A stretch of 64,000 nt of DNA, taken from an uncultured Gammaproteobacteria bacterium. Lineage in GTDB: Bacteria > Pseudomonadota > Gammaproteobacteria > Ga0077536. How positions within the stretch are numbered: position 1 is the first letter of the stretch; the number at the start of each line of letters is the position of its first letter. The DNA is taken from the NCBI GenBank assembly GCA_903866355.1, contig CAIPNE010000714.1:62001-126000 (forward strand). The letters are read 5' to 3'. Of the stretch, positions 43,307-50,989 are shown piece after piece. Both the position numbers and the translations under genes were made by a program. Under the pieces are notes generated by a model. That model searched no databases and had not been told where the DNA came from. It worked only from the letters and a program-made list of their open reading frames with translations.

Positions 43307-43690
43307 CTACGCCGCCAGTGGAGCCAGTGACAGACCGCAGGTGTTGAGCGTCAGGGTGTCACCGTTGGCGACCGTCTTGCTCACCGAAAGCTGCGCCGAC
43401 CAGAGGAAGGAGCCGCCGGTCGAAGCCGACCAGACCGAAATGTAGGCTACGGTTTCGGAGGTCGTCATGTTCCATGCGGTCGGAGTAGCCGACAGAGCGA
43501 TAGCACCCGACGAGGCGGCAGCGAAGGTCGCCTGCTGACGCACCGTTACGGCGCTCTGATTGCTCGTTCCGCTGGCACCTGGGTCACCAGTGTGCAAGCC
43601 GATGTAGGTCGCAGAGTTAGAGAACGAAGTGCCACGAATGCCATTCAGCATTGCATTGGCGAGGTTGGTGGTGGAGAGGCCCACAGTCAT
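43307..43690 (-). CDS. Actinophage small virion protein with LHTGDPG motif
   Basis: 127 aa behind GAAAGG. YIGLHTGDPGASGTSNQSAV and the later WNMTTSETVAYISVWSA are a recurrent signature of a small beta protein found beside tail and head fibre genes in many actinobacteriophages and prophages. It may be a fibre tip or decoration. Motif recognition is good, function is not established. Confidence 0.7.
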   Translation of the reverse strand: MTVGLSTTNLANAMLNGIRGTSFSNSATYIGLHTGDPGASGTSNQSAVTVRQQATFAAASSGAIALSATPTAWNMTTSETVAYISVWSASTGGSFLWSAQLSVSKTVANGDTLTLNTCGLSLAPLAA

Positions 43691-43693
43691 CGG

Positions 43694-43831
43694 TTATACC
43701 TTTCTTTCGGTGGAGGCGGTAGCCTCCGTATCGGGGTTGGCCGGGTCCGTGGCCTCATCCATCCAGAGATTTTGCGGCGCTCTGGTCACCGATGCCGATG
43801 CTTCCGTCACGATTTCACCCAAGATGTTCAT
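43694..43831 (-). CDS. Very small hypothetical protein (45 aa)
   Basis: ATG 43831 with GAAAGAAA upstream; TAA at 43694-43696, 3 nt before the next ATG. Product MNILGEIVTEASASVTRAPQ then acidic, Pro/Asp/Glu-rich. It fills the only space between two genes in the same direction and has its own ribosome site. No known domain. Confidence 0.55.
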   Translation of the reverse strand: MNILGEIVTEASASVTRAPQNLWMDEATDPANPDTEATASTERKV

Positions 43832-43841
43832 GTCATTTCTT

Positions 43842-44180
43842 TCAGGCTTGGAGGGCAGTGGATAACAGGAACCAGGCCCCGGCGTGGCTTGACCACCGGA
43901 AGCCCAGGAAGGCGGTCTTGTGTGGCTCCAGCGTGATGGAGGGGTGAGCGCCCAGGCAGGGGATCACGTCGGACGGTGAGAACACCAGAACCCGATCAGG
44001 CCCTGCTTTGACCTCAAACACTTCCATCTGATGCTCGTCCGGATCTTCGGGCAAGCTCAAGTGCAGATCGGACTGGGCGACGATGTGATTGCTGTATGAA
44101 GGATAGGCAGTACGCGCCCAGCCCAAAGTAAGCTGGTCGTGTTCACCGACTGGTGTCGGCCCTAAGTCCTTGCGTGTCAC
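43842..44180 (-). CDS. Hypothetical protein (112 aa)
   Basis: GTG 44180 is preferred because AGGGAGG lies 5 nt upstream; the frame is open to 44243 but an earlier start would have no ribosome site. Segments LTLGWARTAYPSYSNHIVAQ, FEVKAGPDRVLVFSPSDVIP and HKTAFLGFRWSSHAGAWFLL suggest a compact beta protein. First gene after a strong terminator, so it may start a new transcript. Unrecognised. Confidence 0.6.
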   Translation of the reverse strand: MTRKDLGPTPVGEHDQLTLGWARTAYPSYSNHIVAQSDLHLSLPEDPDEHQMEVFEVKAGPDRVLVFSPSDVIPCLGAHPSITLEPHKTAFLGFRWSSHAGAWFLLSTALQA

Positions 44181-44230
44181 CAAGACCTCCCTCACCACTT
44201 CTGAAGGGTGAGAGGGCTGGTTACAGGGCA

Positions 44231-44264
44231 GAAAGGCCCCCACCCTGCGAACAGGATGAGGGCC
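44231..44264 (-). terminator. Rho-independent terminator with a UUCG-type tetraloop
   Basis: On the message, GGCCCTCATCCTG, loop TTCG, CAGGGTGGGGGCC, then TTTC. The 13-bp stem includes a few G-U pairs. It lies in the 122-nt gap between the 68-aa and 112-aa genes and would end transcripts leaving the capsid region. Confidence 0.75.
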
Positions 44265-44302
44265 GGTCCTACCGAAGGATCGTGTGCGGCGAGTGCCCCT
44301 CG

Positions 44303-44509
44303 TTAGGACGTTTCGATGATGGGGATATGGCTGGCGGTCTTTTCGTCAATGTCGATGACCACCGGGTTGCTGATCTTCAGGTCAGATAGACCGTTGATGA
44401 ACTCCTGCATGTCGTGGATGCAGCTAGTTTGCACAATGATCTTCTGTATCTCACCGTCGTCATTAGACAGCGTGACGAGATAAGACCTCCCCACAGCTTC
44501 TGCGCACAT
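44303..44509 (-). CDS. Small hypothetical protein between terminators (68 aa)
   Basis: The longest frame starts at ATG 44509, which has no ribosome site and lies inside an inverted repeat; a GTG at 44494 is an alternative. The protein (SYLVTLSNDDGEIQKIIVQT ... VVIDIDEKTASHIPI) looks like a small alpha/beta fold with one Cys. It is flanked by hairpins on both sides, so it may be expressed separately from the capsid genes. Function unknown. Confidence 0.5.
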   Translation of the reverse strand: MCAEAVGRSYLVTLSNDDGEIQKIIVQTSCIHDMQEFINGLSDLKISNPVVIDIDEKTASHIPIIETS

Positions 44510-44549
44510 AGGGTTAGGCTAGCACTTCTAACTGTTGAACCCTATAGGG
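44508..44549 (-). promoter_or_regulatory. Inverted repeat covering a start codon
   Basis: Arms ATAGGGTT (44508-44515) and AACCCTAT (44538-44545) are perfect 8-base complements 22 nt apart. The downstream arm contains the ATG of the 68-aa gene on the message. A 10-base palindrome CCCTATAGGG (44540-44549) overlaps the other arm. It could hide the start codon in RNA or be a protein-binding site in DNA. Confidence 0.45.
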
Positions 44550-44559
44550 CATTAAATCC

Positions 44560-45255
44560 CTAGACCGTAGGGCCACTATCCCCAGTCTCGACCGGGGTGA
44601 CCACGGCGTCCGGAGGAAGCTCTCCAGCCACGGCCAGAGTCGCACCTTCAGGTACGGCTACGGGCGATACGTCGGGAACCTCCACCACCGTAGTGGCCGG
44701 ATGCAAGTCGCCTGCGTGTACCGGATCGGCTGTCGGATCAACCGGGACCGGGGTGACCGCCTCAGCCGGTGTTTCGACCGTCTCAGCGCCCGCAGGAACC
44801 TCTGCCGGGACAGACGGTACCTCTGCGGTGATGCTGGCGTCAATCAGCCCTCCATCGGCCACCTGGCCTGCCGGGGTGCTGGCCTCGACGGCGACAGCCG
44901 GAACCTCAACGGGAGCCACCGGCTCCAGCGCGTCAGCCTGCGCCTTGACGGCATCAGCAGCCACGACGAGTTCATCGACAGCCTGGATGAGTTCCGGATC
45001 GGTTGCCGTACCGGCAGCGGTCAGGCTAGCCACCTGCTGCTGAAGGCTGGTCACCTGGCCGGTCAGTGAGGTCAGGTTGCTCTTCAGGTTCCCGACGTTG
45101 ATGTTGTTGTCCGCGACAGCCTCGTTGAGCTTGGCGACAGCGGCTTCGATCTGGTCAGCGAGTGACATGATTTCTCCGATTTTATTGAGGATGAAGAAGG
45201 TCACAAACAGCGTGAACCCCTGAAAAAGCAAGGCGGCTGCGGTGAACCAGATCAT
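44560..45255 (-). CDS. Membrane-anchored coiled-coil protein with Pro/Val/Glu-rich tail
   Basis: 231 aa from ATG 45255 (AAGGAG upstream; GTG 45258 also possible). Residues 1-28 are a hydrophobic membrane segment (WFTAAALLFQGFTLFVTFFI). A coiled coil follows (about 30-85), then a long Pro/Val/Glu-rich extension. A second in-frame start at 45168 (MSLADQIEAAVAKLNEAVAD) has its own GGAGAAATC, so a soluble form without the anchor could also be made. Position right after the capsid gene suggests a virion or envelope-interaction role; a holin-like role is possible but less likely. Confidence 0.6.
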   Translation of the reverse strand: MIWFTAAALLFQGFTLFVTFFILNKIGEIMSLADQIEAAVAKLNEAVADNNINVGNLKSNLTSLTGQVTSLQQQVASLTAAGTATDPELIQAVDELVVAADAVKAQADALEPVAPVEVPAVAVEASTPAGQVADGGLIDASITAEVPSVPAEVPAGAETVETPAEAVTPVPVDPTADPVHAGDLHPATTVVEVPDVSPVAVPEGATLAVAGELPPDAVVTPVETGDSGPTV

Positions 45256-45271
45256 CACGGACTCCTTGGGA

Positions 45272-45311
45272 GGGGAGCGCCAACGGACGGGGGGTGGGGT
45301 CGGCGCTCCCC
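45272..45311 (-). promoter_or_regulatory. Long-loop GC hairpin ahead of the membrane/coiled-coil gene
   Basis: ggggagcgcc (45272-45281) and ggcgctcccc (45302-45311) form a perfect 10-bp stem with a 20-nt G/C-rich loop. It ends about 17 nt before the start codon at 45255. No U-tract follows in either direction. It may protect the 5' end or influence loading of ribosomes. Confidence 0.45.
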
Positions 45312-45375
45312 TACTCTTTCTCCCATCATTGAGTGAGCTTTACAGGTTGAGCGGGAAAAGTGGTACGCACATACA

Positions 45376-45414
45376 GAAATCCCCCTCCCAGATGTTTGCT
45401 AGGAGGGGGATTTC
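45376..45414. terminator. Strong hairpin terminator after the major capsid gene
   Basis: GAAATCCCCCTCC and GGAGGGGGATTTC form a perfect 13-bp stem around a 13-nt loop. The arm ends give A- and T-rich flanks on both strands. It begins about 40 nt beyond the capsid stop and is the strongest terminator in the window. It would uncouple capsid transcripts from the fibre cassette. Confidence 0.8.
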
Positions 45415-45453
45415 TTGCCTGTACGAGTTTGCTGTACAGCTATCCTTGCAGGT

Positions 45454-46455
45454 CTACGCCTTGCGGAGGATAACTATGCCTCTCGGGTTTAGGATAGCTA
45501 GGCCAACGAGTTCGTCCATAACCCAGCCTTTGTGGAACTGTTCCACGTTATTGTTCTCTTCCACGTCGAGCGAGTACATGACGGGGAACACGCCCAAGAA
45601 GGACGGCTCCGGAGTCAGGTAGGTCGTACCCGGCGGGATGATGACGGACTTGCCGATCTGGAACTCACCGAACTGCACGATGCGCTCGCCAGCAACGACA
45701 GAGTCTTTGAACGCCCACCCTGTCGTATTGATGTCCCACCTGTAAAAATCCCGATATTCTGCGGGATTGCAGAGCAGGCGAGACGAATCCAGCAAACGCT
45801 GATCGGTGAAGGTGACCGCCGTGTAGAGGTCATCCGGCGACAGGTAGTTGCCTGCAACCTGGATTTCATTCGGCAGCGAGCCGGTACCGGGGACGGACGA
45901 GGAATCGACCAGACGATACTGTGCTGCGGCGACCTCCAGCAAAGTAATCAGGCGGCTATCTTCCTGCCGCATGATCGCCTGTTTCGTCATATCCTGGGCG
46001 TACTCAACCACGTTTGACCTCAGGTAATAGAGGTCTTCCTTCTTGATCTTCGGGAAGGCGGCGATGCGGAACAAGCTAACTGGCACACGTTTGCCCTCGA
46101 AGGGTGTGATTTTGACCTCACCCTCGTCGCCGTGGAGTAGGTAAGCCTGTCCTAAGTCGTCCAGAACGTCGTACTCAATGGGCACGCCGGGGGTCAGCGT
46201 GTCCTCCAGCAGGACGTTACGCAGGATGCCCTGGTAACGAAGCTGAAGCTGGATGGGGCCGATCATGGACTGGCCCAAGCGGACCATTCCGTTCTGGCGA
46301 TCACCCAGGATGTTGGCGAGCTTGGACTGCTTCTCGCGGGCACTGAGCTTGCGACCACCCAGACGTGTCATCACGTTCTGGATATCAGCCACATACTCAT
46401 CAGAGTGACGGGCAAGCCGACCGAAGCCGGAACCCGTAGCTACTGGGAGACTCAT
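45454..46455 (-). CDS. Major capsid protein (HK97-like fold)
   Basis: 333 aa behind GGGAGGA. The order protease, decoration-like gene, capsid gene is typical. Segments LRYQGILRNVLLEDTLTPGV and GEVKITPFEGKRVPVSLFRI fit the N-arm and E-loop region; LRSNVVEYAQDMTKQAIMRQ is the spine-helix-like region, and LGVFPVMYSLDVEENNNVEQ is near the end. Helical N-terminus may be removed by the prohead protease. Confident by context and length; cleavage is inferred. Confidence 0.88.
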   Translation of the reverse strand: MSLPVATGSGFGRLARHSDEYVADIQNVMTRLGGRKLSAREKQSKLANILGDRQNGMVRLGQSMIGPIQLQLRYQGILRNVLLEDTLTPGVPIEYDVLDDLGQAYLLHGDEGEVKITPFEGKRVPVSLFRIAAFPKIKKEDLYYLRSNVVEYAQDMTKQAIMRQEDSRLITLLEVAAAQYRLVDSSSVPGTGSLPNEIQVAGNYLSPDDLYTAVTFTDQRLLDSSRLLCNPAEYRDFYRWDINTTGWAFKDSVVAGERIVQFGEFQIGKSVIIPPGTTYLTPEPSFLGVFPVMYSLDVEENNNVEQFHKGWVMDELVGLAILNPRGIVILRKA

Positions 46456-46470
46456 TTTTCTATTCCTCCC

Positions 46471-46998
46471 TTAGCTTCCGGCACCAAGGGTGACTGCACC
46501 CAGGTTGAAGCGGTTCAGACGGATCAGGATTTTGTCGGTCGTCTCGACATCCAGAAGCTCCGCAATGGCGTTGGCGTTGGTAGCGCCGACCGGAGTGAGC
46601 TTGCCCTGAGCATTGCCGGTCAGCAGTTGCTGACCGCCGTTGGTCGGAGCGGTCCACGTTGCGGTGGTGTCGAAGGCCGGGGCCAGGATCTCAAACACAG
46701 CGTCGGAGTCACCGACCCAGACGGTGAAGAGGTTGGTCCCGGTTGCGGTGACCTCGTCAATGCCCAGGTTGGGCGCGACGAACAGAGCGGACAGACCAAA
46801 GGGCTTCTGGCCTGCTGCTCCAGTGAAGGGCGTGAAGATTTCGGCACTCTTGCGAGCCATGACCGTGCCGGGAAGAATGTCGAAGGACTTCGTCCAGGCC
46901 GGGTCGAGGAAACCACCCCACGTCGTAGCTTGATGCTGCGCGTAGATCGGTCGGATCGTACGCTTCTGCGACGGGTTGGTGATAGTTGCGCGGAACAT
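46471..46998 (-). CDS. Capsid decoration or stabilisation protein
   Basis: 175 aa behind AAAGGAGG, between prohead protease and major capsid gene. Mostly beta (FDILPGTVMARKSAEIFTPF, GLSALFVAPNLGIDEV, TVWVGDSDAVFEIL), much like the head-stabilising trimer proteins of siphoviruses and large actinophages. Expected to bind outside the capsid lattice. Call is by position and character. Confidence 0.75.
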   Translation of the reverse strand: MFRATITNPSQKRTIRPIYAQHQATTWGGFLDPAWTKSFDILPGTVMARKSAEIFTPFTGAAGQKPFGLSALFVAPNLGIDEVTATGTNLFTVWVGDSDAVFEILAPAFDTTATWTAPTNGGQQLLTGNAQGKLTPVGATNANAIAELLDVETTDKILIRLNRFNLGAVTLGAGS

Positions 46999-47029
46999 TT
47001 CTCGCCTCCTTTCTTAGTGATGAAGGGGG

Positions 47030-50000
47030 TTATTTGAAGAAGAGCAGTGAGTCACTGCTGGGATCATTGGCTGCAATCCGGTTGGTCTGGGCGGTGCGCT
47101 GACCACTTCCCAGTCCGCGAGGAATGCTGGTCCCGCGAGAAACAGCAGCGGAACGCTGACGGTTGGCCGCAGAGCGGTCAACATCGTTCTTGGCTTCAAG
47201 AAGCCGGGTACGGTCCACCACAGTGGCGTGCCGCATGGTCTGGAACCGGGCGATCAGCTTCCACTTCTCGCTGGACGGAGCCAGACCGGCGTTGATGTAT
47301 GCCTCAGCGCAACGAACCGCCGCGACTGCATCAGCCGTCCGATTGGACGTTTTCTCGCCGCCGCCGGGTGCCCAGAACTGTGAATCCGTGCTGAGGTCGG
47401 GATCGGCAAGATTGTCACCGGCATTGCTGCCGTAGTCAGACAAGTCGTACTGGCTTGCCTGAGCGTCGGCGTCGGTGACATCTTTGACGGGAGCTTCCAC
47501 GTCGGCGCGTGCCATAGGCGCTGCGGTTTCCAGCGACTCATTGGCTTTGCGATTCATGGTGGCCTCCCTTGTGGTTTCAGCCTTTCTGGCCTCAACCAGA
47601 ACCTTTTCCAGGGTGGGGAACAGATTGCCCAGCGGAACTCCGGTGGCGCGGATGTAGCGAGCGGCCTCACGCCGGATGAAGTTGGCGTTGCCATGCTGGC
47701 GAGCCGTCTTTCCGGTCGAGCGAGCGAGCCAGTCATCGAAGGCGGCGAAAGCATGAATGCTCGCATCCTTCGGCTGAGTGGCGACGTTGTCCAGAGCGAT
47801 GGAGTCGAAGTCGTCGCCCTTCAGGGACTGATCGTCGGTACCCGACAGGTCGGGGTTGACGGTCGTCGGCTCCACGATGTTGTCGCCTGCGAGGAAGCGC
47901 CGGAAACCCTGCTGCGTCGGACGCACACCGGCTTGGCGGCACAGCGAGGCGTACTTGTTGGCGGCGGCGTGCTGAGGACCAGAAGGAGCAGTCGGCTCTC
48001 CGACCGTCACATCAATCGGGCCGAATGTGCTGCCTCCGGTGTAGGGGTTGACAGCATCCGGACCAGCGGTGTCGAGGCTATGCTCGCCAGCCACCTTCTT
48101 CTGACGCAGACGAGCCAGTGCGGCAGCATCACGCCGAAGCTGATCGGTCCCACGCTGAACGCGGGCGACGAGAGTGTTCTCCGTGTTGGAAATGGAGTCA
48201 CCGACAGTCGGGTTCACCAGTGCCTCTTCGGCAGGGGTCTGGCTCAGGAAGATCTCTTCCTGCGCACCCTGGTCATTGCGACCGTAGGGGCCACCATCGA
48301 CGTGACCACTTTCGTCGGCATGCAGACGGCGACCACGGGATGCGACCTTCCCGCGTTCGGACAGGTTAATTCCCATGGAACGTCCTTTCTGTATCCTTCG
48401 TTCTTTCTTTTGCGAAGCGGTGTTTCTCACAGGGCGCTTCTTCCCTTTGGACGGTCGAGTCCAAAAGTTTTCTGTCGTACCTTGAATGAAATAGTCGATG
48501 CTGCCGGGGTCAGAGGGATCGCAGCCGTTCTTTTTGCAGAACTCCACATATGCCTGCTGGTCATCTTTGGCCGTGCGATAACGAGCTTCGATTTGGGGCG
48601 GCACGCTGGACGGATTGACCGGCTGCTCTTCCTCTTCGTACTCTTCTTCCGGTTCACCTTCGGCGTAGGGCTGGCTTTCTGCACCCATGTCGCCACCCAT
48701 CGACGGATCAACAGGACCGCCGCCGTACAGTTCCGACTCTGCATAGGCCAGATCGCCTTGTGCCTGGTTGAGCAGAGCGAGTTCCTGCTCCGGTCCCATT
48801 TGACCCAGGTTGGGGTCCAGTGCAGGCTGGCCCATCGACGGATCGCCGCCCATCATCGACGGATCAACAGGAGCGCTGCCCATGTCCTCCGCGTAGCGAT
48901 ATCGGGGCATTTTTCTTCCTCCTTTGCGGGTCGGGATGCCGACCTCTTCAACATCCTCAACCCGCCGGTCGGCGTCGAGGCCCGCATCTTCCTGGGCACG
49001 GTCTAGCCGCTTAGCCTGGTCGAAGTCAGGGGTGCTTAACTCTTCGGGAGAATCCACATAGTGGTGGAAGTCGTCGCTTCCGTCGTCCTCCGACTGCTCG
49101 CGCAGAGTGTCAATATCTTCGGGAGCTTCAGTTTCCCCCCAGGCATAGCGGCGATTCGCGGCACGCATGATGTTGTTTCCTCCCGGCTGATACCAGATAT
49201 GAACGTGATCCATGTGGTCTTGGGTTGCGTTTCCGGTATTACCGGCGCTGTAGGGGCTTGGATCGGCTCCATTCCCGTAGCCGTAAACTTGGTTATTCCA
49301 GATCAACCCATGCACATTAGGATCTTGAAGAGCCTGTTGCAGAACTCTGTCACCCGACTCAATATCGGGCACCATCACGTCGAGGGCACCGTTTTGATGC
49401 TCGCCATACTGGTCTGCTTCATGGTCACCGACAGTGAACCCTTGGTTTTCCCAGTGCGGCATCATCGAATGGGCAAAGTCTCTAGCGCTGCCGTCTCCGG
49501 TAACTCCACCACCGCTGCTGCTGCTACCGCCTCCACCGCCGCTAGTCCCGCCTCCACTGGACGATCCACCACCACCACCACCAGGATTGACCCAGCCTTC
49601 GCCGGGGGTGAGGTTGTACTGCGTCGGGGCTGACGGCATTCCTGTCATGTCACCCGGCGTCAGATCCTTCATGGTGGACATGGTCTTGTTTTCGTCTTCT
49701 TCATAAGCGGCTGCATACCGCCGCAAAGCATGGCGCTTAGCCATGTCGTAGCCTTGCTCGTACCGACCGCGAACGAAGTCTGCTTCTTGAGAGTTAAGGC
49801 CCTTTAATGCATCGGCCACATCGGGGTTTTCGTCGGCAGTATCCGAATCACCCCGGTCGTATGCTTGCCGACCGATATCTGACCAATCAACTTCAGAAGC
49901 ACGATTAGCCGTCAGGAACTCAGGCTGAACCCGCAGGAACTCACGGAGCTTGCGCAGCCTCTTGTCCCTCTCCAGGTCGTCCAAGATCCTGTCAGGAATA

Positions 50001-50986
50001 CTGCGCCGGTTCTTCTTCTTCTCCAGCCGCTTCTTCTCTTTAGCGTCGGCTAAAGCAAGCTCTTCGCGGGTGGGGATGTAGGACTGCTTCTTGTTCCACG
50101 CCAACGTCTTGAAGGCTTGCGGGTCGGAGCTTCCCGTTGTGCTGTTCTTGTCTTCGATGAAGGTGCCGGAAACGGGTTCGGTCGCCATGGTAAAGGCCCG
50201 CGCCGGATTCATTCCCCCACCAGCGATGCCACTGTCCAATGGCTGCGGCTGGAAGTCGCCGTATCCGGCATCAAACCCGCCGCCCCTCATGGGGTCGATG
50301 GTGTCGGGGTCGATGTCGCCAATTTGCTCGCCGTGGCGACGATTAGCCACCACGACACGGCTGACCACAGCAGTTTCGTCAGCAGGATCGAACACATAGC
50401 TGAGTTCAAAGAAACCCAGCTTGAAACAGTTCTCGTAAACCAGCGTTGGCTCTCCGGTTTTGGCGTGCCGCAGCGTCTCACCTTTGTGATGCTTAACGTG
50501 GTCGCACATATCGGAGATATCGGTGGCTTTATTGTCGCAAACAGAACACTTCGTGAACCCGGCTTCGACGCCCATAGAGACGGAGTCCATGCCGCCTTCA
50601 TGGATTTCCTTAGCGAGCTTGGGGAAGCGAACAGCGTCGATTTCCTGAATGACCTCGACGTATTTGTCATTACCGGCTTCGCGGTACCTAGCGGCAACCA
50701 CCCGGCCACGGGCCTTTTCTGGATCAAAGTTCTGGTGATTGACGAACACCGGCTTGCCCAGGAATGTGCGGAAAGACTTCTTCAGTTCCTCGCTGGGCCA
50801 CGCATCGTAGTTCTGATTGATCCGCGCACTGATCGCCCGCACCTGGGTGTAGATCATCCCCGGCTGCATCTTGAAGTCGTCAATGACGGCGGCGTAGCGC
50901 CCTGTATAGGACGCCACAAGCTGCCGCACGCCATTATCGGTCAGACCGCGTGAGGCCGCAGCGCTGTACCGCATAGTCGCCGTCAC
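47030..50986 (-). CDS. Prohead protease fused to a long scaffold-like region with an embedded peptidase-like domain
   Basis: 1318 aa from GTG 50986 (GGAGGGC). Residues about 40-215 are a capsid maturation protease: GKPVFVNHQN (His84), then GGMDSVSMGVEAG with the Ser region 136-138. A zinc-like cluster follows at C147, C150, C161 and H163. Residues 300-430 are charged and helical (scaffold-like). A Gly/Ser linker (467-495) leads to residues ~498-602: GEHQNGALDVMVP (H530, D536) and DHMDHVHIWY (H591, H594, H596), resembling the actinobacterial VldE/ARB_07466 and M15-type metallopeptidase fold of mycobacteriophage lysins and tail proteins. The rest is acidic or low complexity with two copies of a short helical motif (~808-835, ~1005-1033). 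Protease identity is likely; the role of the second domain is inferred. Confidence 0.8.
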   Translation of the reverse strand: MTATMRYSAAASRGLTDNGVRQLVASYTGRYAAVIDDFKMQPGMIYTQVRAISARINQNYDAWPSEELKKSFRTFLGKPVFVNHQNFDPEKARGRVVAARYREAGNDKYVEVIQEIDAVRFPKLAKEIHEGGMDSVSMGVEAGFTKCSVCDNKATDISDMCDHVKHHKGETLRHAKTGEPTLVYENCFKLGFFELSYVFDPADETAVVSRVVVANRRHGEQIGDIDPDTIDPMRGGGFDAGYGDFQPQPLDSGIAGGGMNPARAFTMATEPVSGTFIEDKNSTTGSSDPQAFKTLAWNKKQSYIPTREELALADAKEKKRLEKKKNRRSIPDRILDDLERDKRLRKLREFLRVQPEFLTANRASEVDWSDIGRQAYDRGDSDTADENPDVADALKGLNSQEADFVRGRYEQGYDMAKRHALRRYAAAYEEDENKTMSTMKDLTPGDMTGMPSAPTQYNLTPGEGWVNPGGGGGGSSSGGGTSGGGGGSSSSGGGVTGDGSARDFAHSMMPHWENQGFTVGDHEADQYGEHQNGALDVMVPDIESGDRVLQQALQDPNVHGLIWNNQVYGYGNGADPSPYSAGNTGNATQDHMDHVHIWYQPGGNNIMRAANRRYAWGETEAPEDIDTLREQSEDDGSDDFHHYVDSPEELSTPDFDQAKRLDRAQEDAGLDADRRVEDVEEVGIPTRKGGRKMPRYRYAEDMGSAPVDPSMMGGDPSMGQPALDPNLGQMGPEQELALLNQAQGDLAYAESELYGGGPVDPSMGGDMGAESQPYAEGEPEEEYEEEEQPVNPSSVPPQIEARYRTAKDDQQAYVEFCKKNGCDPSDPGSIDYFIQGTTENFWTRPSKGKKRPVRNTASQKKERRIQKGRSMGINLSERGKVASRGRRLHADESGHVDGGPYGRNDQGAQEEIFLSQTPAEEALVNPTVGDSISNTENTLVARVQRGTDQLRRDAAALARLRQKKVAGEHSLDTAGPDAVNPYTGGSTFGPIDVTVGEPTAPSGPQHAAANKYASLCRQAGVRPTQQGFRRFLAGDNIVEPTTVNPDLSGTDDQSLKGDDFDSIALDNVATQPKDASIHAFAAFDDWLARSTGKTARQHGNANFIRREAARYIRATGVPLGNLFPTLEKVLVEARKAETTREATMNRKANESLETAAPMARADVEAPVKDVTDADAQASQYDLSDYGSNAGDNLADPDLSTDSQFWAPGGGEKTSNRTADAVAAVRCAEAYINAGLAPSSEKWKLIARFQTMRHATVVDRTRLLEAKNDVDRSAANRQRSAAVSRGTSIPRGLGSGQRTAQTNRIAANDPSSDSLLFFK

Positions 50987-50989
50987 CGA

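Noticed and set aside
47693..49006. Plus-strand open frame of 437 codons inside the prohead protease gene
   Set aside because: Antisense to a low-complexity acidic region, which yields Leu/Arg/Val-rich nonsense translation. No promoter or ribosome site.
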